From Permianibacter sp046297695 (GTDB lineage: Bacteria; Pseudomonadota; Gammaproteobacteria; Enterobacterales; Permianibacteraceae): a DNA stretch of 64,000 nucleotides. A program made the position numbers and the translations under genes. Where the stretch lies: assembly GCA_046297695.1 (NCBI GenBank), contig JBKBHF010000008.1:36796-100795 (forward strand), read 5' to 3'. Every line of letters starts with the position of its first letter. Within the stretch, counting starts at the first letter, position 1. The notes under the pieces were generated by a model. The model saw nothing but the letters and a program-made list of their open reading frames with translations, did not search any database and had not been told where the DNA came from. Of the stretch, positions 8,194 through 18,355 are shown in pieces.

Positions 8194-9558
8194 CTATTTT
8201 TTCTTGCGCGGCCGTTGCCAGCCGCTGATCTCGGTTTGCTTGCTGCGCGAGATCACCAACACATCCGGGCTGACGTCCTTGGTAACCGTGGTGCCCGCAC
8301 CAATGGTCGCGCCTTTGCCGACCCGCACCGGCGCGACCAGCTGGGTATCGGAGCCAACGAAGACGTCATCTTCCAGCACGGTCAGATGCTTGTTGGCGCC
8401 GTCATAATTGCAGGTGATGGTACCGGCGCCGACATTGCAGTCACGGCCGATTTCGGCATCGCCGATGTAGGCGAGGTGATTGGCCTTTGAGCCGACGCCG
8501 ATCTTGGCTTTTTTCACCTCGACGAAGTTGCCGATATGGACGTTTTCGGCGAGCTCGGCGCCCGGCCGCAGGCGCGCAAACGGGCCGATGATGGCGCCAT
8601 CACCCACCACTGCACCTTCAAGCACCGAGTTCGGCTGGACGCTCACATTGCGGCCGAGCACGCAGTCTTTCAGCACGCAGTTGGCGCCGATTTCGCTGCC
8701 GCTGCCGATCTCGACCTTGCCTTCAAGCACCACGTTGATGTCGAGAATCACGTCCTGGGCGATCTTCACCGCGCCACGCACATCGAGCCGGGCCGGATCG
8801 CGCAACGTGACACCAGCGGTCATCAGCTCTTCGGCAACGCGGCGCTGATAGCGGCGCTCGAGATCAGCGAGCTGCAAACGATTGTTGACGCCTTCGACTT
8901 CATCACGCGAAGCCGGCTGATGCGTTTCAACGCTGCCGCCTTCACTGACACACATCGCGATGATATCGGTCAGGTAGTACTCTTTCTGGGCATTGTCGTT
9001 TTTCAGCGCGCCAAGCCAGCGGCGCAGATCCTTGGCGGCACAGCAGAGAATGCCGGTATTCACTTCGGTGATTTTTTTCTGCTCGTCGCTGGCATCTTTC
9101 TGTTCAACGATCGAGGTGACCTTGCCGGCGGCGTTGCGGACAATGCGGCCATAACCGGTCGGGTCGGGCAGGTTCACGGTCAGCAGACCGATGCCGTTTG
9201 GTGGCTGCTTGGCCAGCAGCTCCTGCAGTGTTTCGCTGCGGGTCAGCGGCACGTCACCGTAGAGAATCAGTACGCGCTGATCATCACCGATATTCGGAAT
9301 CGCCTGCTGTACCGCGTGACCGGTGCCGAGCTGCTGCGCTTGCAGCACCCACTGAATCTTGTCGTCGTTGATGCGGGCCCGCACCTGATCGCCACCGTGG
9401 CCGTAAATCAGATGAATCGCCTGTGCCTGCAGGCCGTGGGCATTGTCGATGACGTGCTGAACCAGCGGTTTGCCAGCCAGTGCATGCAGCACTTTCGGCA
9501 TGGCGGATTTCATCCGGGTGCCTTGACCGGCGGCGAGGATGACGACAGAGAGTTCCAT
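8194..9558 (-). CDS. glmU: Bifunctional UDP-GlcNAc pyrophosphorylase/acetyltransferase
   Basis: This cytosolic enzyme acetylates glucosamine-1-phosphate and then uridylates it to UDP-GlcNAc. The 454-residue protein has the N-terminal nucleotidyltransferase motif LAAGQGTRMKS and a C-terminal left-handed beta-helix of hexapeptide repeats ending in the acetyl-CoA region (GAGTTVTKDV). Length equals the family norm. It is upstream of glmS in the usual glmUS order. A TACAAT -10-like box lies in the short gap to the divergent hybrid regulator. Confidence 0.98.
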   Translation of the reverse strand: MELSVVILAAGQGTRMKSAMPKVLHALAGKPLVQHVIDNAHGLQAQAIHLIYGHGGDQVRARINDDKIQWVLQAQQLGTGHAVQQAIPNIGDDQRVLILYGDVPLTRSETLQELLAKQPPNGIGLLTVNLPDPTGYGRIVRNAAGKVTSIVEQKDASDEQKKITEVNTGILCCAAKDLRRWLGALKNDNAQKEYYLTDIIAMCVSEGGSVETHQPASRDEVEGVNNRLQLADLERRYQRRVAEELMTAGVTLRDPARLDVRGAVKIAQDVILDINVVLEGKVEIGSGSEIGANCVLKDCVLGRNVSVQPNSVLEGAVVGDGAIIGPFARLRPGAELAENVHIGNFVEVKKAKIGVGSKANHLAYIGDAEIGRDCNVGAGTITCNYDGANKHLTVLEDDVFVGSDTQLVAPVRVGKGATIGAGTTVTKDVSPDVLVISRSKQTEISGWQRPRKKK

Positions 9559-9659
9559 TCCAGACTGACTCGTGCGGAGCGCCGGGCTGCCGGCGCGAAG
9601 GGAGCCGTATTGTACGGGCTTGTGGCCGGCGGCGGCAGAGGGGCGTGCCGCATCACAGC

Positions 9660-12600
9660 ATGGCAGCCGACAGGTCGTTATGCTTGCGCCCGGTTTTCGG
9701 TTACTGGCACAGGATCGTGCGTTTGTCGTTGCAAAGATTGTTCACGTTGGCTTGGTTTTGCCTGTGGCAGGGCGCTTTGCCAGCCACGGCTGCCGAGCCG
9801 CCGGTACTGCGTTTTCGCCAGCTCGGCATGGCTGACGGCCTCAGCCAAAGCACGGTCATGGCGGTGGCACAGGACCGCACCGGCTTTATCTGGTTCGGCA
9901 CCCGTGATGGCCTGGCCCGCTACGACGGCCGCCAGCTCCGGCTGTTTCGCGAACCAGTCGGCGGCCTGCAGGGCCAGACTATCAACGAACTGTTGCTCGA
10001 TCGGGCCGGCCAGCTCTGGGTCGGCAGTAACGCCGGTTTGTTCCGGTACCGACCGGACCGCGAACAATTCGAATTTGTGCCGTTGGCCGATGATCGCCAC
10101 CAATCGGCAACTTATAACGTCTTTTGCCTGCTTCAGGACCAGGCCGGCCGGCTCTGGATGGGCAATCGGCAAGGCCTGTGGCAATACCAACCCGAGACCG
10201 GCCGACTGGCGCTGGCTGCTGTCGCCCAGGGCGAGGCCGTTCACGCGCTGGCGGAGTCGCGGCCGGGTGAACTGTGGCTGGCGTTGCCGGAAGCGCTGGG
10301 CCGTTTTCAGCCGGACGACCCGCATTACCAGACCGTGCCGGTCAGCAGCGCTGCCGGCGCCGGGGAACGACGGGCCCTGCTGGCGACTGACAGCGGCAGT
10401 CTCTGGCTGGCGGGCTGGCAGCCGGGGCTGCTGCAACTCGATCTGGACCGGCTGCAGCTGCGTCCCGTTGCGCTCGGCGACTCGGCCGCGGCACGCGATT
10501 TTGGCCTGAGCCTGACCCGCGATCCGACCGGCGCACTCTGGCTCGGCACCCGCTACAGCGGGCTTTTGCGTTACGACCCGAAGCGCGGCCACAGCCAATC
10601 CTACCGAACGCGTCCGGGTCAGCATGACAGCCTCAGTGGTGATTCGGTGGTCAGCCTGTTTATCGACCGCGAAGCGCTGCTCTGGGCAGGTACCGAAGGT
10701 GATGGGGTCAGTTTTGCCCGGGTGGCCGGTGCCCGTTTTCGACACTACGGCCAGCTGAGCCATGGGCTCGATGACGACAACATCCGGGCCGTTCTGGAGG
10801 ACCGCAAGCACCGCCTGTGGCTGGGCACGCCGACCGGGTTGTACCAGGTCGATCCAGGCACCGACGGCAAGGCGCGTCACCACCCGCTGCCGGCCGTTGG
10901 CCCGGTTGCCAGCCGTACCGAAGCCGGACCGGCCGATATGGTGCACGCGCTGGCCCCTCACCGGCGTGGCGGCTTCTGGGTCGGCAGCGAAAAGGGCTTG
11001 TTCCGTTACGACCCGGAAAAAAACCGGTTGCTGCCAATGCGACAGCAACTGCAGGCACTGCCGGCAACGCACCAGAACAGCATCATCAACGTGTTGGAAG
11101 GTCATGACGGAGCCGTCTGGCTTGGCACCTATGGCGGCGGCCTGTTCCGCTGGCAGCCCGACACCAACCAGCTGCACGCGCTCGATGCCAGCCGTGGCAG
11201 TCGCGGCCAGTTGATTTATGCCCTGTTTGCCGACCGCCGCGGCCGGATCTGGGCCGGCCACGAAAATGGCGTGGAGCGCTGGTCGGCCGACGCCGGCCAG
11301 CCACTGGTCATCGGGGTTGCCAGCGAAACCACCGCCGGGCTTGGCTATTCCGTGGTTCAGGCGATTGCCGAGGATTATCGCGGCCGGCTATGGGTCGGCA
11401 CTCAGCGCGGGCTTGACCGGCTCAGTTTCGACGCTGACGACAGCCTGACCGAGGTCCGTCACTACGATGAACGGGACGGCCTCACCAACACCATGATCTG
11501 GGGCCTGCTGACCAGCAACGACGGCCGCAAGCTGTGGCTCAGCAGCAACAGCGGCCTGGCCGAGCTCGATGTCGATACCGACCAACTGCGCCAGTTCGAC
11601 CAACGCGATGGCCTGCAGGGCAATGAATTCAACGGTGGTTCGGTGTTTCGCAACGAGCGCGGCGAATTGTTCTTTGGTGGCGTCAATGGCCTGAACGTGT
11701 TCCAGCCGGCCGAGTTGACGCCGGACCCGCAACCGCCGACGGTGGTGTTCACCGGCCTGCGCCGTTTCGACCAGCCGGTGCCGCTGCAGCCGGCGCTGGC
11801 CGCCCGCGAGCATTTGCAATTCGACTACCGGGACAGCGTGCTTGGTTTCGAACTGGCCGCGCTGCATTTTGCCGATGCCGCCAAAACCCGTTTTGCCTAC
11901 CGGCTGGACGGGCTGGATCCGGACTGGGTCGAGCTTGGCAACGCCAACCGGTTCACGCTGCGCAATCTGCCTTGGGGCGATTACCGGCTGCAGGCGAGGG
12001 CCGCCAACGGCGACGGCGTCTGGAGCGAGCCGGTCAGCCTGAGCCTGAGCATCAGTCCGCCATGGTGGCGCAGCCACTGGGCCTATGCCGGCTATGCGGC
12101 GAGTCTGGTCGCCGTCATGCTGCTGTTGCTGGCCTGGCGCACCCGGGATTTACGTGTTCGCGCCATCGAGCTCGAACGCACCGTCAACGACCGGACCCAG
12201 CAGATCGAACAGCAGAAGCAAGTACTCACTGAACAGGCTGAGCGCATGCAGGAACTGCTGCGGCTGCGCGAGTTGCTGTTTGCCAATATTTCGCACGAGT
12301 TCCGGACCCCGCTGACCCTGATCCTCGGCCCGACCGAGCAATTGCTTGGGCAGTGCGGCGACCCGGCCAGTCAGGCCTGGCTGCTGACCATCCAGCGCAA
12401 CGCCCAGCGGTTGCTGCGCATGGTCGAGCAGCTGATCCAGCTCGCCCGCCTGCAAGCCGGCGCCAATCCGCCGCCGGAGTGGCAGCCGATCAGCGCCCAG
12501 GCCAGTGCTATCGCCGAGTCGTTCCAGCATTTGGCCCGCAGCAAGGGTTTGCGTTTCAACGCCGCCATCGAACCCGGCCTTTGCTGGTCCGGGCTTGCTG

Positions 12601-13817
12601 ACGCCGGCGAGCAAATCCTGCTTAATCTATTGTCGAACGCCTGCAAATACACCGCTAACGGCGGCGAAGTATCACTGACGGTTGCCGAACACGCCGGCCA
12701 GCTCCAGCTCAGTGTTCGCGATACCGGCATCGGCATTGATCCAAGCCAGCAAGGCCAGTTGTTCCAGCGGTTCTACCGGGCCGAGACCGCGCCTACCGAA
12801 ACCATCCCGGGCGCCGGGCTGGGCCTGGCCTTGGTCAAGGAGCTGGTCGACAGCCATGGCGGAATGCTGTTTCTGGACAGCCAGCCGGGAGTGGGCACTC
12901 ACATCAAAATCGAGCTCCCCGGCTGCTGCCGGCAATCCGACTGCGGCGATATCCGTAGCGCACACGAGGTTCTGTGGCCAGACCTGGCCACCACGGCAGC
13001 GCCGGTCGCGCTGCCAGCAGGCGACAATCGGCCGAGTTTGCTGATCATCGAAGACAATGGCGAACTGCGCCGCTACCTGGTCCAGCTGCTGGGCCGGGAC
13101 TATCACTGCCTGGAAGCCGCCGATGGCGACGCCGGCCTGCAGCTGGCCCAGGACTGGGTGCCCGATCTGATTCTCTGCGACGTCGCGCTGCCCGGTCGTG
13201 ACGGCTTCGTCCTGGCCCGGCTGATTAAGGAGGACGAGCGCTGCTGCCATATCCCGTTTGTCTTCCTGACCGCCCATGCCGACCCGGACAGCCGGCTACG
13301 GGGCCTGCGCGAACTGGCCGATGACTACCTCGCCAAGCCATTCGACGCTGCCGAGCTGCGCCAGCGCCTCGCCAACCTGCTTGAGTTGCGCACGCTGCTG
13401 CGCCAACGCTATGGCCAGCAGTTGCTGACGGCCGCGATCGGCTCGCAGCGGGGTCCAACCGCCAGCCCGCCGCTGACGACCTGCGAGCCGGCGATCAGCG
13501 ACAAGGACCAGCGCCTGCTGGCCCGCTTGCAGACGTTCCTGAGCCAGCACCACGGCGACAGTGAGTTGGACCTGCAACGCATGGCGGCGGCACTGGCGAT
13601 GAGTGAACGGCAGCTGCAACGCAAGCTACAGGCCTTGCTGAACCTGAGCCCGCTCGAATACCTCAAGCTGTTCCGGCTCGAACGTGCGGCCACACTACTG
13701 CAAACCGGCCTGCCGCCAGGCCGGGTCGCCGAAGCGGTCGGGTTCGTCTCGGCGGCCCATTTCAGCCGCTGTTTCAAAGCCCGTTACGGTGTCGCGCCGG
13801 GCCAGTTCCGGCGCTGA
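9660..13817 (+). CDS. Hybrid two-component regulator: propeller, kinase, receiver, AraC
   Basis: This one-protein signalling system has about 1385 residues. An N-terminal signal sequence is followed by two-component-regulator propeller repeats (for example DRTGFIWFGTRDGLARYDG), which form a periplasmic sensor to about residue 720. A Y_Y_Y domain (about 723-798), one membrane helix (about 805-828) and a coiled linker come next. The histidine kinase has H879 in NISHEFRTPL, N-box NLLSNACKYT and G-box GAGLGLAL. A receiver follows with D1174 in LILCDVALPG, and the last 105 residues are an AraC DNA-binding domain. The start is uncertain: ATG 9660, GTG 9645 and GTG 9717 are all possible. Such proteins are best known from Bacteroidetes, where they control glycan use; the ligand here is unknown. 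Confidence 0.93.
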   Translation: MAADRSLCLRPVFGYWHRIVRLSLQRLFTLAWFCLWQGALPATAAEPPVLRFRQLGMADGLSQSTVMAVAQDRTGFIWFGTRDGLARYDGRQLRLFREPVGGLQGQTINELLLDRAGQLWVGSNAGLFRYRPDREQFEFVPLADDRHQSATYNVFCLLQDQAGRLWMGNRQGLWQYQPETGRLALAAVAQGEAVHALAESRPGELWLALPEALGRFQPDDPHYQTVPVSSAAGAGERRALLATDSGSLWLAGWQPGLLQLDLDRLQLRPVALGDSAAARDFGLSLTRDPTGALWLGTRYSGLLRYDPKRGHSQSYRTRPGQHDSLSGDSVVSLFIDREALLWAGTEGDGVSFARVAGARFRHYGQLSHGLDDDNIRAVLEDRKHRLWLGTPTGLYQVDPGTDGKARHHPLPAVGPVASRTEAGPADMVHALAPHRRGGFWVGSEKGLFRYDPEKNRLLPMRQQLQALPATHQNSIINVLEGHDGAVWLGTYGGGLFRWQPDTNQLHALDASRGSRGQLIYALFADRRGRIWAGHENGVERWSADAGQPLVIGVASETTAGLGYSVVQAIAEDYRGRLWVGTQRGLDRLSFDADDSLTEVRHYDERDGLTNTMIWGLLTSNDGRKLWLSSNSGLAELDVDTDQLRQFDQRDGLQGNEFNGGSVFRNERGELFFGGVNGLNVFQPAELTPDPQPPTVVFTGLRRFDQPVPLQPALAAREHLQFDYRDSVLGFELAALHFADAAKTRFAYRLDGLDPDWVELGNANRFTLRNLPWGDYRLQARAANGDGVWSEPVSLSLSISPPWWRSHWAYAGYAASLVAVMLLLLAWRTRDLRVRAIELERTVNDRTQQIEQQKQVLTEQAERMQELLRLRELLFANISHEFRTPLTLILGPTEQLLGQCGDPASQAWLLTIQRNAQRLLRMVEQLIQLARLQAGANPPPEWQPISAQASAIAESFQHLARSKGLRFNAAIEPGLCWSGLADAGEQILLNLLSNACKYTANGGEVSLTVAEHAGQLQLSVRDTGIGIDPSQQGQLFQRFYRAETAPTETIPGAGLGLALVKELVDSHGGMLFLDSQPGVGTHIKIELPGCCRQSDCGDIRSAHEVLWPDLATTAAPVALPAGDNRPSLLIIEDNGELRRYLVQLLGRDYHCLEAADGDAGLQLAQDWVPDLILCDVALPGRDGFVLARLIKEDERCCHIPFVFLTAHADPDSRLRGLRELADDYLAKPFDAAELRQRLANLLELRTLLRQRYGQQLLTAAIGSQRGPTASPPLTTCEPAISDKDQRLLARLQTFLSQHHGDSELDLQRMAAALAMSERQLQRKLQALLNLSPLEYLKLFRLERAATLLQTGLPPGRVAEAVGFVSAAHFSRCFKARYGVAPGQFRR

Positions 13818-14173
13818 TCGCTCAGGCGTTCTGTCGGCATCAACCTCGGCTCTCGCGTGGTTTGCCTTGCCGAACCCGTCACACGGTTTGCGTGCACTGC
13901 CGCACAGGCCGGCGCCGGTGGTCGCTGCCGGTCAAGAACCGGTCGCTGGCGGACAAAACCGGGCACCGCTGCTTGGTCATCATGGCCGCCGGGTCGCACC
14001 GGCGCTGATGGCCACGCCTGTTTGCGGTGTTGCATCGGGCTTCGGCAACGCCGGTGGCCGACCCCACCGCCAGGATGACGGTGGCGTGCCGACGGGCCAG
14101 GTACGGTTTCGACGTCGTGACCGGGCCGCCCGGCAGGAACGCAACCACATCCGTTCTTTCCGAGGCCAGCACC
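13818..14173. other. Intergenic region before the PAS-AraC gene
   Basis: This is a 356-base gap between the two regulators. I see no strong hairpin, promoter or gene in it. Open frames here lack family features. Confidence 0.5.
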
Positions 14174-14941
14174 ATGACGCATATGAAACCCAACCGGCAG
14201 CAGTTCCTGTCGGCCCTGACCGATGGCCTGTTTCTCGAGGCCATGTTTGACCGTCTGCCGGACATCGTTTTTGCCATCAAGGATCGCGGCGGCCGTTATG
14301 TCGCCATCAGTGAAGCCTGTGTTCGCCGCTGCGGCCTGCACAGCAAACAGGACGCGCTCGGCAAAACCGTCCACGAGCTGTTTCCGTCCGAAATGGCCAG
14401 CCGCTACGCCGCCCAGGATGAGTTGGTGTTCCGCACCGGCCACGCCATCAACGACAACCTCGATCTGACCCTGTTTCCCGATGGCAGCCGGGGCTGGTGC
14501 CTGACCAGCAAGCAGCCGCTGTTCGATCGGCAGGGCGAATTGATAGGGCTGGCCTGCCTGTCCAAGGATTTGACCGAACCGAGCCGCGAAGGCTTTGTTG
14601 ATCCGGGCTTTGCCGCGGCGGTCGATTACCTGCACCAGCATTTCGATCAATCGCTGACGGTCGAGGAACTGTCGCTGCGTGCCGGCCTGTCGCCGGCCCA
14701 GTTTGAACGGCGCATGCGGCGCATTTTCCAGCTGTCGACCACTCATTACCTGATCAAACTGCGGGTCGATGCGGCCTGCCGGGCGCTGGCGCTGACCGAT
14801 GCACCCATCGCCGACATCGCACGGGCCTGCGGCTATTGCGATCAAAGTGCACTGACCCGACAGCTGCGCCAATACACCGGTTTCAGCCCACGCGCCTACC
14901 GGCACTGCGCCCGCCAGCGTCGCGCCGACGTCGCGGCCTGA
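14174..14941 (+). CDS. PAS-domain AraC-family transcriptional regulator
   Basis: This is a 255-residue cytosolic regulator. Residues about 20-130 form a PAS sensor (FDRLPDIVFAIKDRGGRYV, then DLTLFPDGSRGW). Residues about 150-250 are an AraC helix-turn-helix pair (LTVEELSLRAGLSPAQFERR and IADIARACGYCDQSALTRQ). The start at 14174 gives MTHMKPNRQQFL; upstream in-frame residues do not resemble either domain. It lacks a transmitter or receiver, so it should sense a small molecule or redox state directly. Neighbours are the hybrid regulator upstream and a convergent secreted protease downstream; a regulatory link is inference only. Confidence 0.88.
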   Translation: MTHMKPNRQQFLSALTDGLFLEAMFDRLPDIVFAIKDRGGRYVAISEACVRRCGLHSKQDALGKTVHELFPSEMASRYAAQDELVFRTGHAINDNLDLTLFPDGSRGWCLTSKQPLFDRQGELIGLACLSKDLTEPSREGFVDPGFAAAVDYLHQHFDQSLTVEELSLRAGLSPAQFERRMRRIFQLSTTHYLIKLRVDAACRALALTDAPIADIARACGYCDQSALTRQLRQYTGFSPRAYRHCARQRRADVAA

Positions 14942-15169
14942 CGCAGGCAAACCAGACAGCGCTGCGACCGTGGAAAATCAGCGAACGATCGCGCGAGCGG
15001 TATCACGAGCGGCATTGCGAACGCATCGAAGGCATCGAGGACGGCGGCGCGGCAAATCGACAACCGTTCGGCGCGCGGAATGATCAGTGAAAACCGAGTG
15101 CCATTGCCGAAACCGGTGCCGGAGCAAACAACGCTTGCTCGGCAACCGGCACGGCCAGCATCCATGCTG

Positions 15170-15207
15170 AGAACGTCCGCGACAGCCGCTAGCGATGCGG
15201 ACGTTCT
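15170..15207 (-). terminator. Hairpin after the M9 protease gene
   Basis: 11-base perfect arms (AGAACGTCCGC and its complement) flank a 16-base loop that contains a small palindrome, 13 bases past the stop. There is no clear U-tract, so this is a terminator or mRNA-stabilising hairpin. Confidence 0.6.
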
Positions 15208-15220
15208 TCCTGCAGAACGA

Positions 15221-18031
15221 TTACCGATGTTGACGTCGCGGGCGGTAACCCAGACAAGCCAGCAACGCCAACATCAGCAAACCGGTCGCACCCCCACCAC
15301 TGCTGTCGTCGTCATCATCAGCTGACGCCGCCGGCTTGACGGTAATGCGAATACGATCTTCGGCGCTGAGACCGGTATTGTCGGTGACGGTCAGCGCAAA
15401 CTCATAAACCGTTTCGGTGCTGACCGTGGGCGCGCTGAAGCTGGCCTCGGCTTGCTCGCTATGGCTGAGCGTCACGGTCGCACCGCTGGTCTGGCGCCAG
15501 CGATAGCTGAGCGCACTGCTGTCGGCGTCGCTGGCGCTACCACGCAACCAGACCGTGTCGGCGCTGACCACGGATTGATCGGCACCGGCATTGACGATGG
15601 GCGCGCTGCCTGTCGTCGCTGCCTGCACACGCACGCGGATCTGATCGCTGGCGCTGCGTCCGGTGGCATCGGTCACGGTCAATTCGAATTGCAGCTCGGT
15701 GTCGGCGCTGACGGTCGGCGCCAGAAAGCGACTGCTGGCGGCGTTCGCCGTTTCCAGCGTCACGGCGCTGCCGCTGAGCTGACGCCAGGCGTAAGTGAGC
15801 GCATCACCGTCGGCATCGTTGGCGGTGCCGGCCAGCGTCACCCAGCTGGCACTGCTGACATCCTGGTCGCTGCCGGCGCTGACCACCGGGGCATTGCCGC
15901 TGCTTGCCGGCTGCACGCTGACGCGGATCCGATCACTGGCGCTGAGACCCTTGCTGTCGGTTACCGTCAATTCAAACTCGAGCACGGTTTCGACGCTCAC
16001 CGTCGGCGCTGCGAACGTTGTGCGGGCAGCGCCGGCAGCGTTCAAGCTCACGTTCGGGCCGCTCAGTTGCCGCCAGCGATAGCTCAGCACATCACCATCC
16101 GGATCGCTGGCGCTGGCTTGCAGGGTGACCGTCGCCGCGCTGGCCACCAATTGATCGACACCGGCATTGACGCGTGGCGCGCCGTTTTCGCCGCCGCTCG
16201 CCAGGCTGCTGAGCCAGCTGCGAAACTCGCTGTCGTAACGGTTGCTGAGGCCATTCATGAAGTCGGTGTAATCGCTGGTGTAAGCGCCGTTGCGAAAATG
16301 GCCGATGATCGTTCTGACGTCGTCCATGTGTTTTTCAAACATGAAGCGAACGCCGAGATAGCCCCATGTGTAGACGCGCTCGGAACCGCTGTTGTAATCG
16401 TTCTGGAATATGGTCGACAACGCCAACGGATTGCTGGCGCCAGCCAGCTCCAGCGCATCGGGGTACTGATCTTTCAGTGCGATGTATTGGGCCAGACCTT
16501 CGCCCCACCAAACCGTTTTGGCGCGCTGGCTGTCGCTGAATCCACCTTTGGCAATGAAGCGACCGTCGAGGTAATGCACGTATTCGTGTTCGAGATTCCA
16601 GATCGCAAACGGCAGGGTACTTTCACCGGGCAAACGCCAGGTCCGCTCATAGGCAATGAAGCGGGCCTGGTTGCCGTCCTGATCCGGATTGCCTTCGAGA
16701 TACATGCCGCCGTTGTTGGTGTCGATACCGAACAGGGTACCGGCGTAACTCTCATAATCGTCGGAACTGTTGAACACGACGACTTCCAGGTTGGCGTTCT
16801 TGTCACCGGGCACCGGGATCTGGTTGGTTTCCAAACGCTGATGAAAATAGCGTTCCTGCGCAGTCAGCTTGGTGCAGGTATCGTTCAGCTCCGGCGCGGC
16901 CATGTGCTGGGCACGCAGCTTGATGCTGGCCGAGCAGGTGTGACTGACCGGCAGCACGCTGTCGGCCAGCTGGCTCTCCCAGTTGCAGGTGTTGTAGTAG
17001 CTGCAATTGTCGCCGTCGAAATAGGCAACCAGATCCGCCAGCGCGGCCCACAGCGGCAGGGTCGCACCGCTCGCCGGCGCCGAATCAAGCATCGCCTTGG
17101 TGCGGCTGCGCGCCAGCTCCTTGACGGCGCCCTCGTAACGCAGGAAACGGGCGCTTTCGCGGGCGGCATTCAGCAGCAGATAGGCGTTGTCAGTGCCCAG
17201 CAGGCTGCGCCAGTTTTGCTGGAACTGATAGAGCGCATCGAAGAACGCATTGTCGGTCTGGACCAAGGCCTGGAAATCTTCATTCTGGTGGCCGCGGAAC
17301 GCGACCGTGAACACGCTGTTGATGGCATTGCGCATGTACCAGCTGGCCAGCATGCTGTTGTCGGCACTGGCCAGAAAGTCTGCCAGCAGATTGGCATAGC
17401 GGGCATTTTCGGTGGCGGAGTCGACCAGCGTGATCACTTCACTGAGCACCCGGCCGTTGTCGTCGGAAACGGTGAACGCCGGCGGCGCAGCAAAGAACGC
17501 GTCAAGTGCCCTGCGGATTGCCGTTTGCAAGTGACTGCCGTAAACCCCCACCGCATCGGCGTGGTAATACTGCACGTAGTAACCCGCACGCAGAAAGACC
17601 ACCAGATTCAACAGCTGGGTCGTATTGTCGCCCGGATAGCTTGCCGCACCACTGGCCATGGCGTTGGCAACCGCGATCATCTTGCTTTCGGCAAAGGTGC
17701 CGGCTGCCGCTGTGCCGGTCAGCGCATAAAGATCGTAAAGGCAGTCTTCAATATCGGCGGCCTTGATCAGCGTGATCAGCGCATCACCGCTGGCGTTGGC
17801 AAAATCCGCGTTCTTACAGGCCGCTTTCGGCAGACGCTTCAGTGTCTGCTGCTGTTTGCGGGCCTCGATATCCAGCGCAGCTGTCTGGCGCGGCTGCCGC
17901 AGCGCCGAGATCACCCGGTGCTCATGGCCGTGTGCGCGGTTCGCCGGAATGGCGTCGGCAGCCGCAACCAGTAACGGCACACTGGAGCCGGCCAGCACCG
18001 CCAGTGCGCTTGCCAAGATCGTTTTGTTCAT
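15221..18031 (-). CDS. Secreted M9-type collagenase with three PKD-like domains
   Basis: This 936-residue exported zinc metalloprotease has a signal peptide (about 1-24), an M9N-like helical region (about 60-330) and a catalytic domain. The zinc motif is H482-E-Y-V-H486, with the third ligand probably E511 in WWGEGLAQY; this is the pattern of Vibrio-type collagenases. Three tandem PKD-like modules of about 96 residues each follow, every one opening APxVxAGxDQ. The C-terminus is a D/S/G-rich linker, a hydrophobic helix and a basic tail (RPRRQHR), which matches a GlyGly-CTERM sorting tail. Collagen as the true substrate is inferred from family only. Confidence 0.9.
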   Translation of the reverse strand: MNKTILASALAVLAGSSVPLLVAAADAIPANRAHGHEHRVISALRQPRQTAALDIEARKQQQTLKRLPKAACKNADFANASGDALITLIKAADIEDCLYDLYALTGTAAAGTFAESKMIAVANAMASGAASYPGDNTTQLLNLVVFLRAGYYVQYYHADAVGVYGSHLQTAIRRALDAFFAAPPAFTVSDDNGRVLSEVITLVDSATENARYANLLADFLASADNSMLASWYMRNAINSVFTVAFRGHQNEDFQALVQTDNAFFDALYQFQQNWRSLLGTDNAYLLLNAARESARFLRYEGAVKELARSRTKAMLDSAPASGATLPLWAALADLVAYFDGDNCSYYNTCNWESQLADSVLPVSHTCSASIKLRAQHMAAPELNDTCTKLTAQERYFHQRLETNQIPVPGDKNANLEVVVFNSSDDYESYAGTLFGIDTNNGGMYLEGNPDQDGNQARFIAYERTWRLPGESTLPFAIWNLEHEYVHYLDGRFIAKGGFSDSQRAKTVWWGEGLAQYIALKDQYPDALELAGASNPLALSTIFQNDYNSGSERVYTWGYLGVRFMFEKHMDDVRTIIGHFRNGAYTSDYTDFMNGLSNRYDSEFRSWLSSLASGGENGAPRVNAGVDQLVASAATVTLQASASDPDGDVLSYRWRQLSGPNVSLNAAGAARTTFAAPTVSVETVLEFELTVTDSKGLSASDRIRVSVQPASSGNAPVVSAGSDQDVSSASWVTLAGTANDADGDALTYAWRQLSGSAVTLETANAASSRFLAPTVSADTELQFELTVTDATGRSASDQIRVRVQAATTGSAPIVNAGADQSVVSADTVWLRGSASDADSSALSYRWRQTSGATVTLSHSEQAEASFSAPTVSTETVYEFALTVTDNTGLSAEDRIRITVKPAASADDDDDSSGGGATGLLMLALLACLGYRPRRQHR
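15325..16190 (-). repeat. Three tandem PKD-module coding repeats
   Basis: Three DNA copies of about 288 bases each encode the PKD-like modules of the M9 protease. Equivalent points fall near 15586, 15873 and 16161. The spacing and sequence similarity suggest internal duplication. Confidence 0.75.
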
Positions 18032-18321
18032 CCGAAAGTCCTCGCGTTGAGAGAGCGTCGCGATTCGTTCGGCATTGCATTACCGGATACGAAACAGCGG
18101 CGGCACTTGAAAGCGCGAACCTTACGGTGCGAGGCCCATTCAGTTCTTGGCATTTCCGGTTGGCGGCAAAACGATTTTGTTCAAAAGCACGGGCTTTGTG
18201 ATGGCGGTAGCTGAGTAAATGTGCGTGGGTGCGCGTCCTTCATGGTTGTGCGGTAAGGGTGCATTGCAGGTGCCTAGCCGTTGTGCCGATTGCACAAGGC
18301 GTTGGCGTGCCACGTTGATCA

Positions 18322-18355
18322 AGCGACTCGACACCGACTACGGCGTCGAGTCGCT
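18322..18355. other. Isolated strong hairpin
   Basis: An 11-base perfect stem (AGCGACTCGAC and complement) continues inward after one mismatch to a 14-pair stem with a 4-base loop. It has no U-tract and is about 290 bases from the nearest gene. Confidence 0.55.

Noticed and set aside
6979..8490. Plus-strand open frame opposite glmS
   Set aside because: Antisense to a full-length conserved glmS; sequence is low-complexity and no domain is seen.
8536..10509. Plus-strand frame opposite glmU running into the hybrid regulator
   Set aside because: It crosses two real genes on both strands; a shadow.
15452..17974. Very long plus-strand open frame of 840 codons
   Set aside because: It is antisense to the M9 protease; it is a compositional shadow with no family features.
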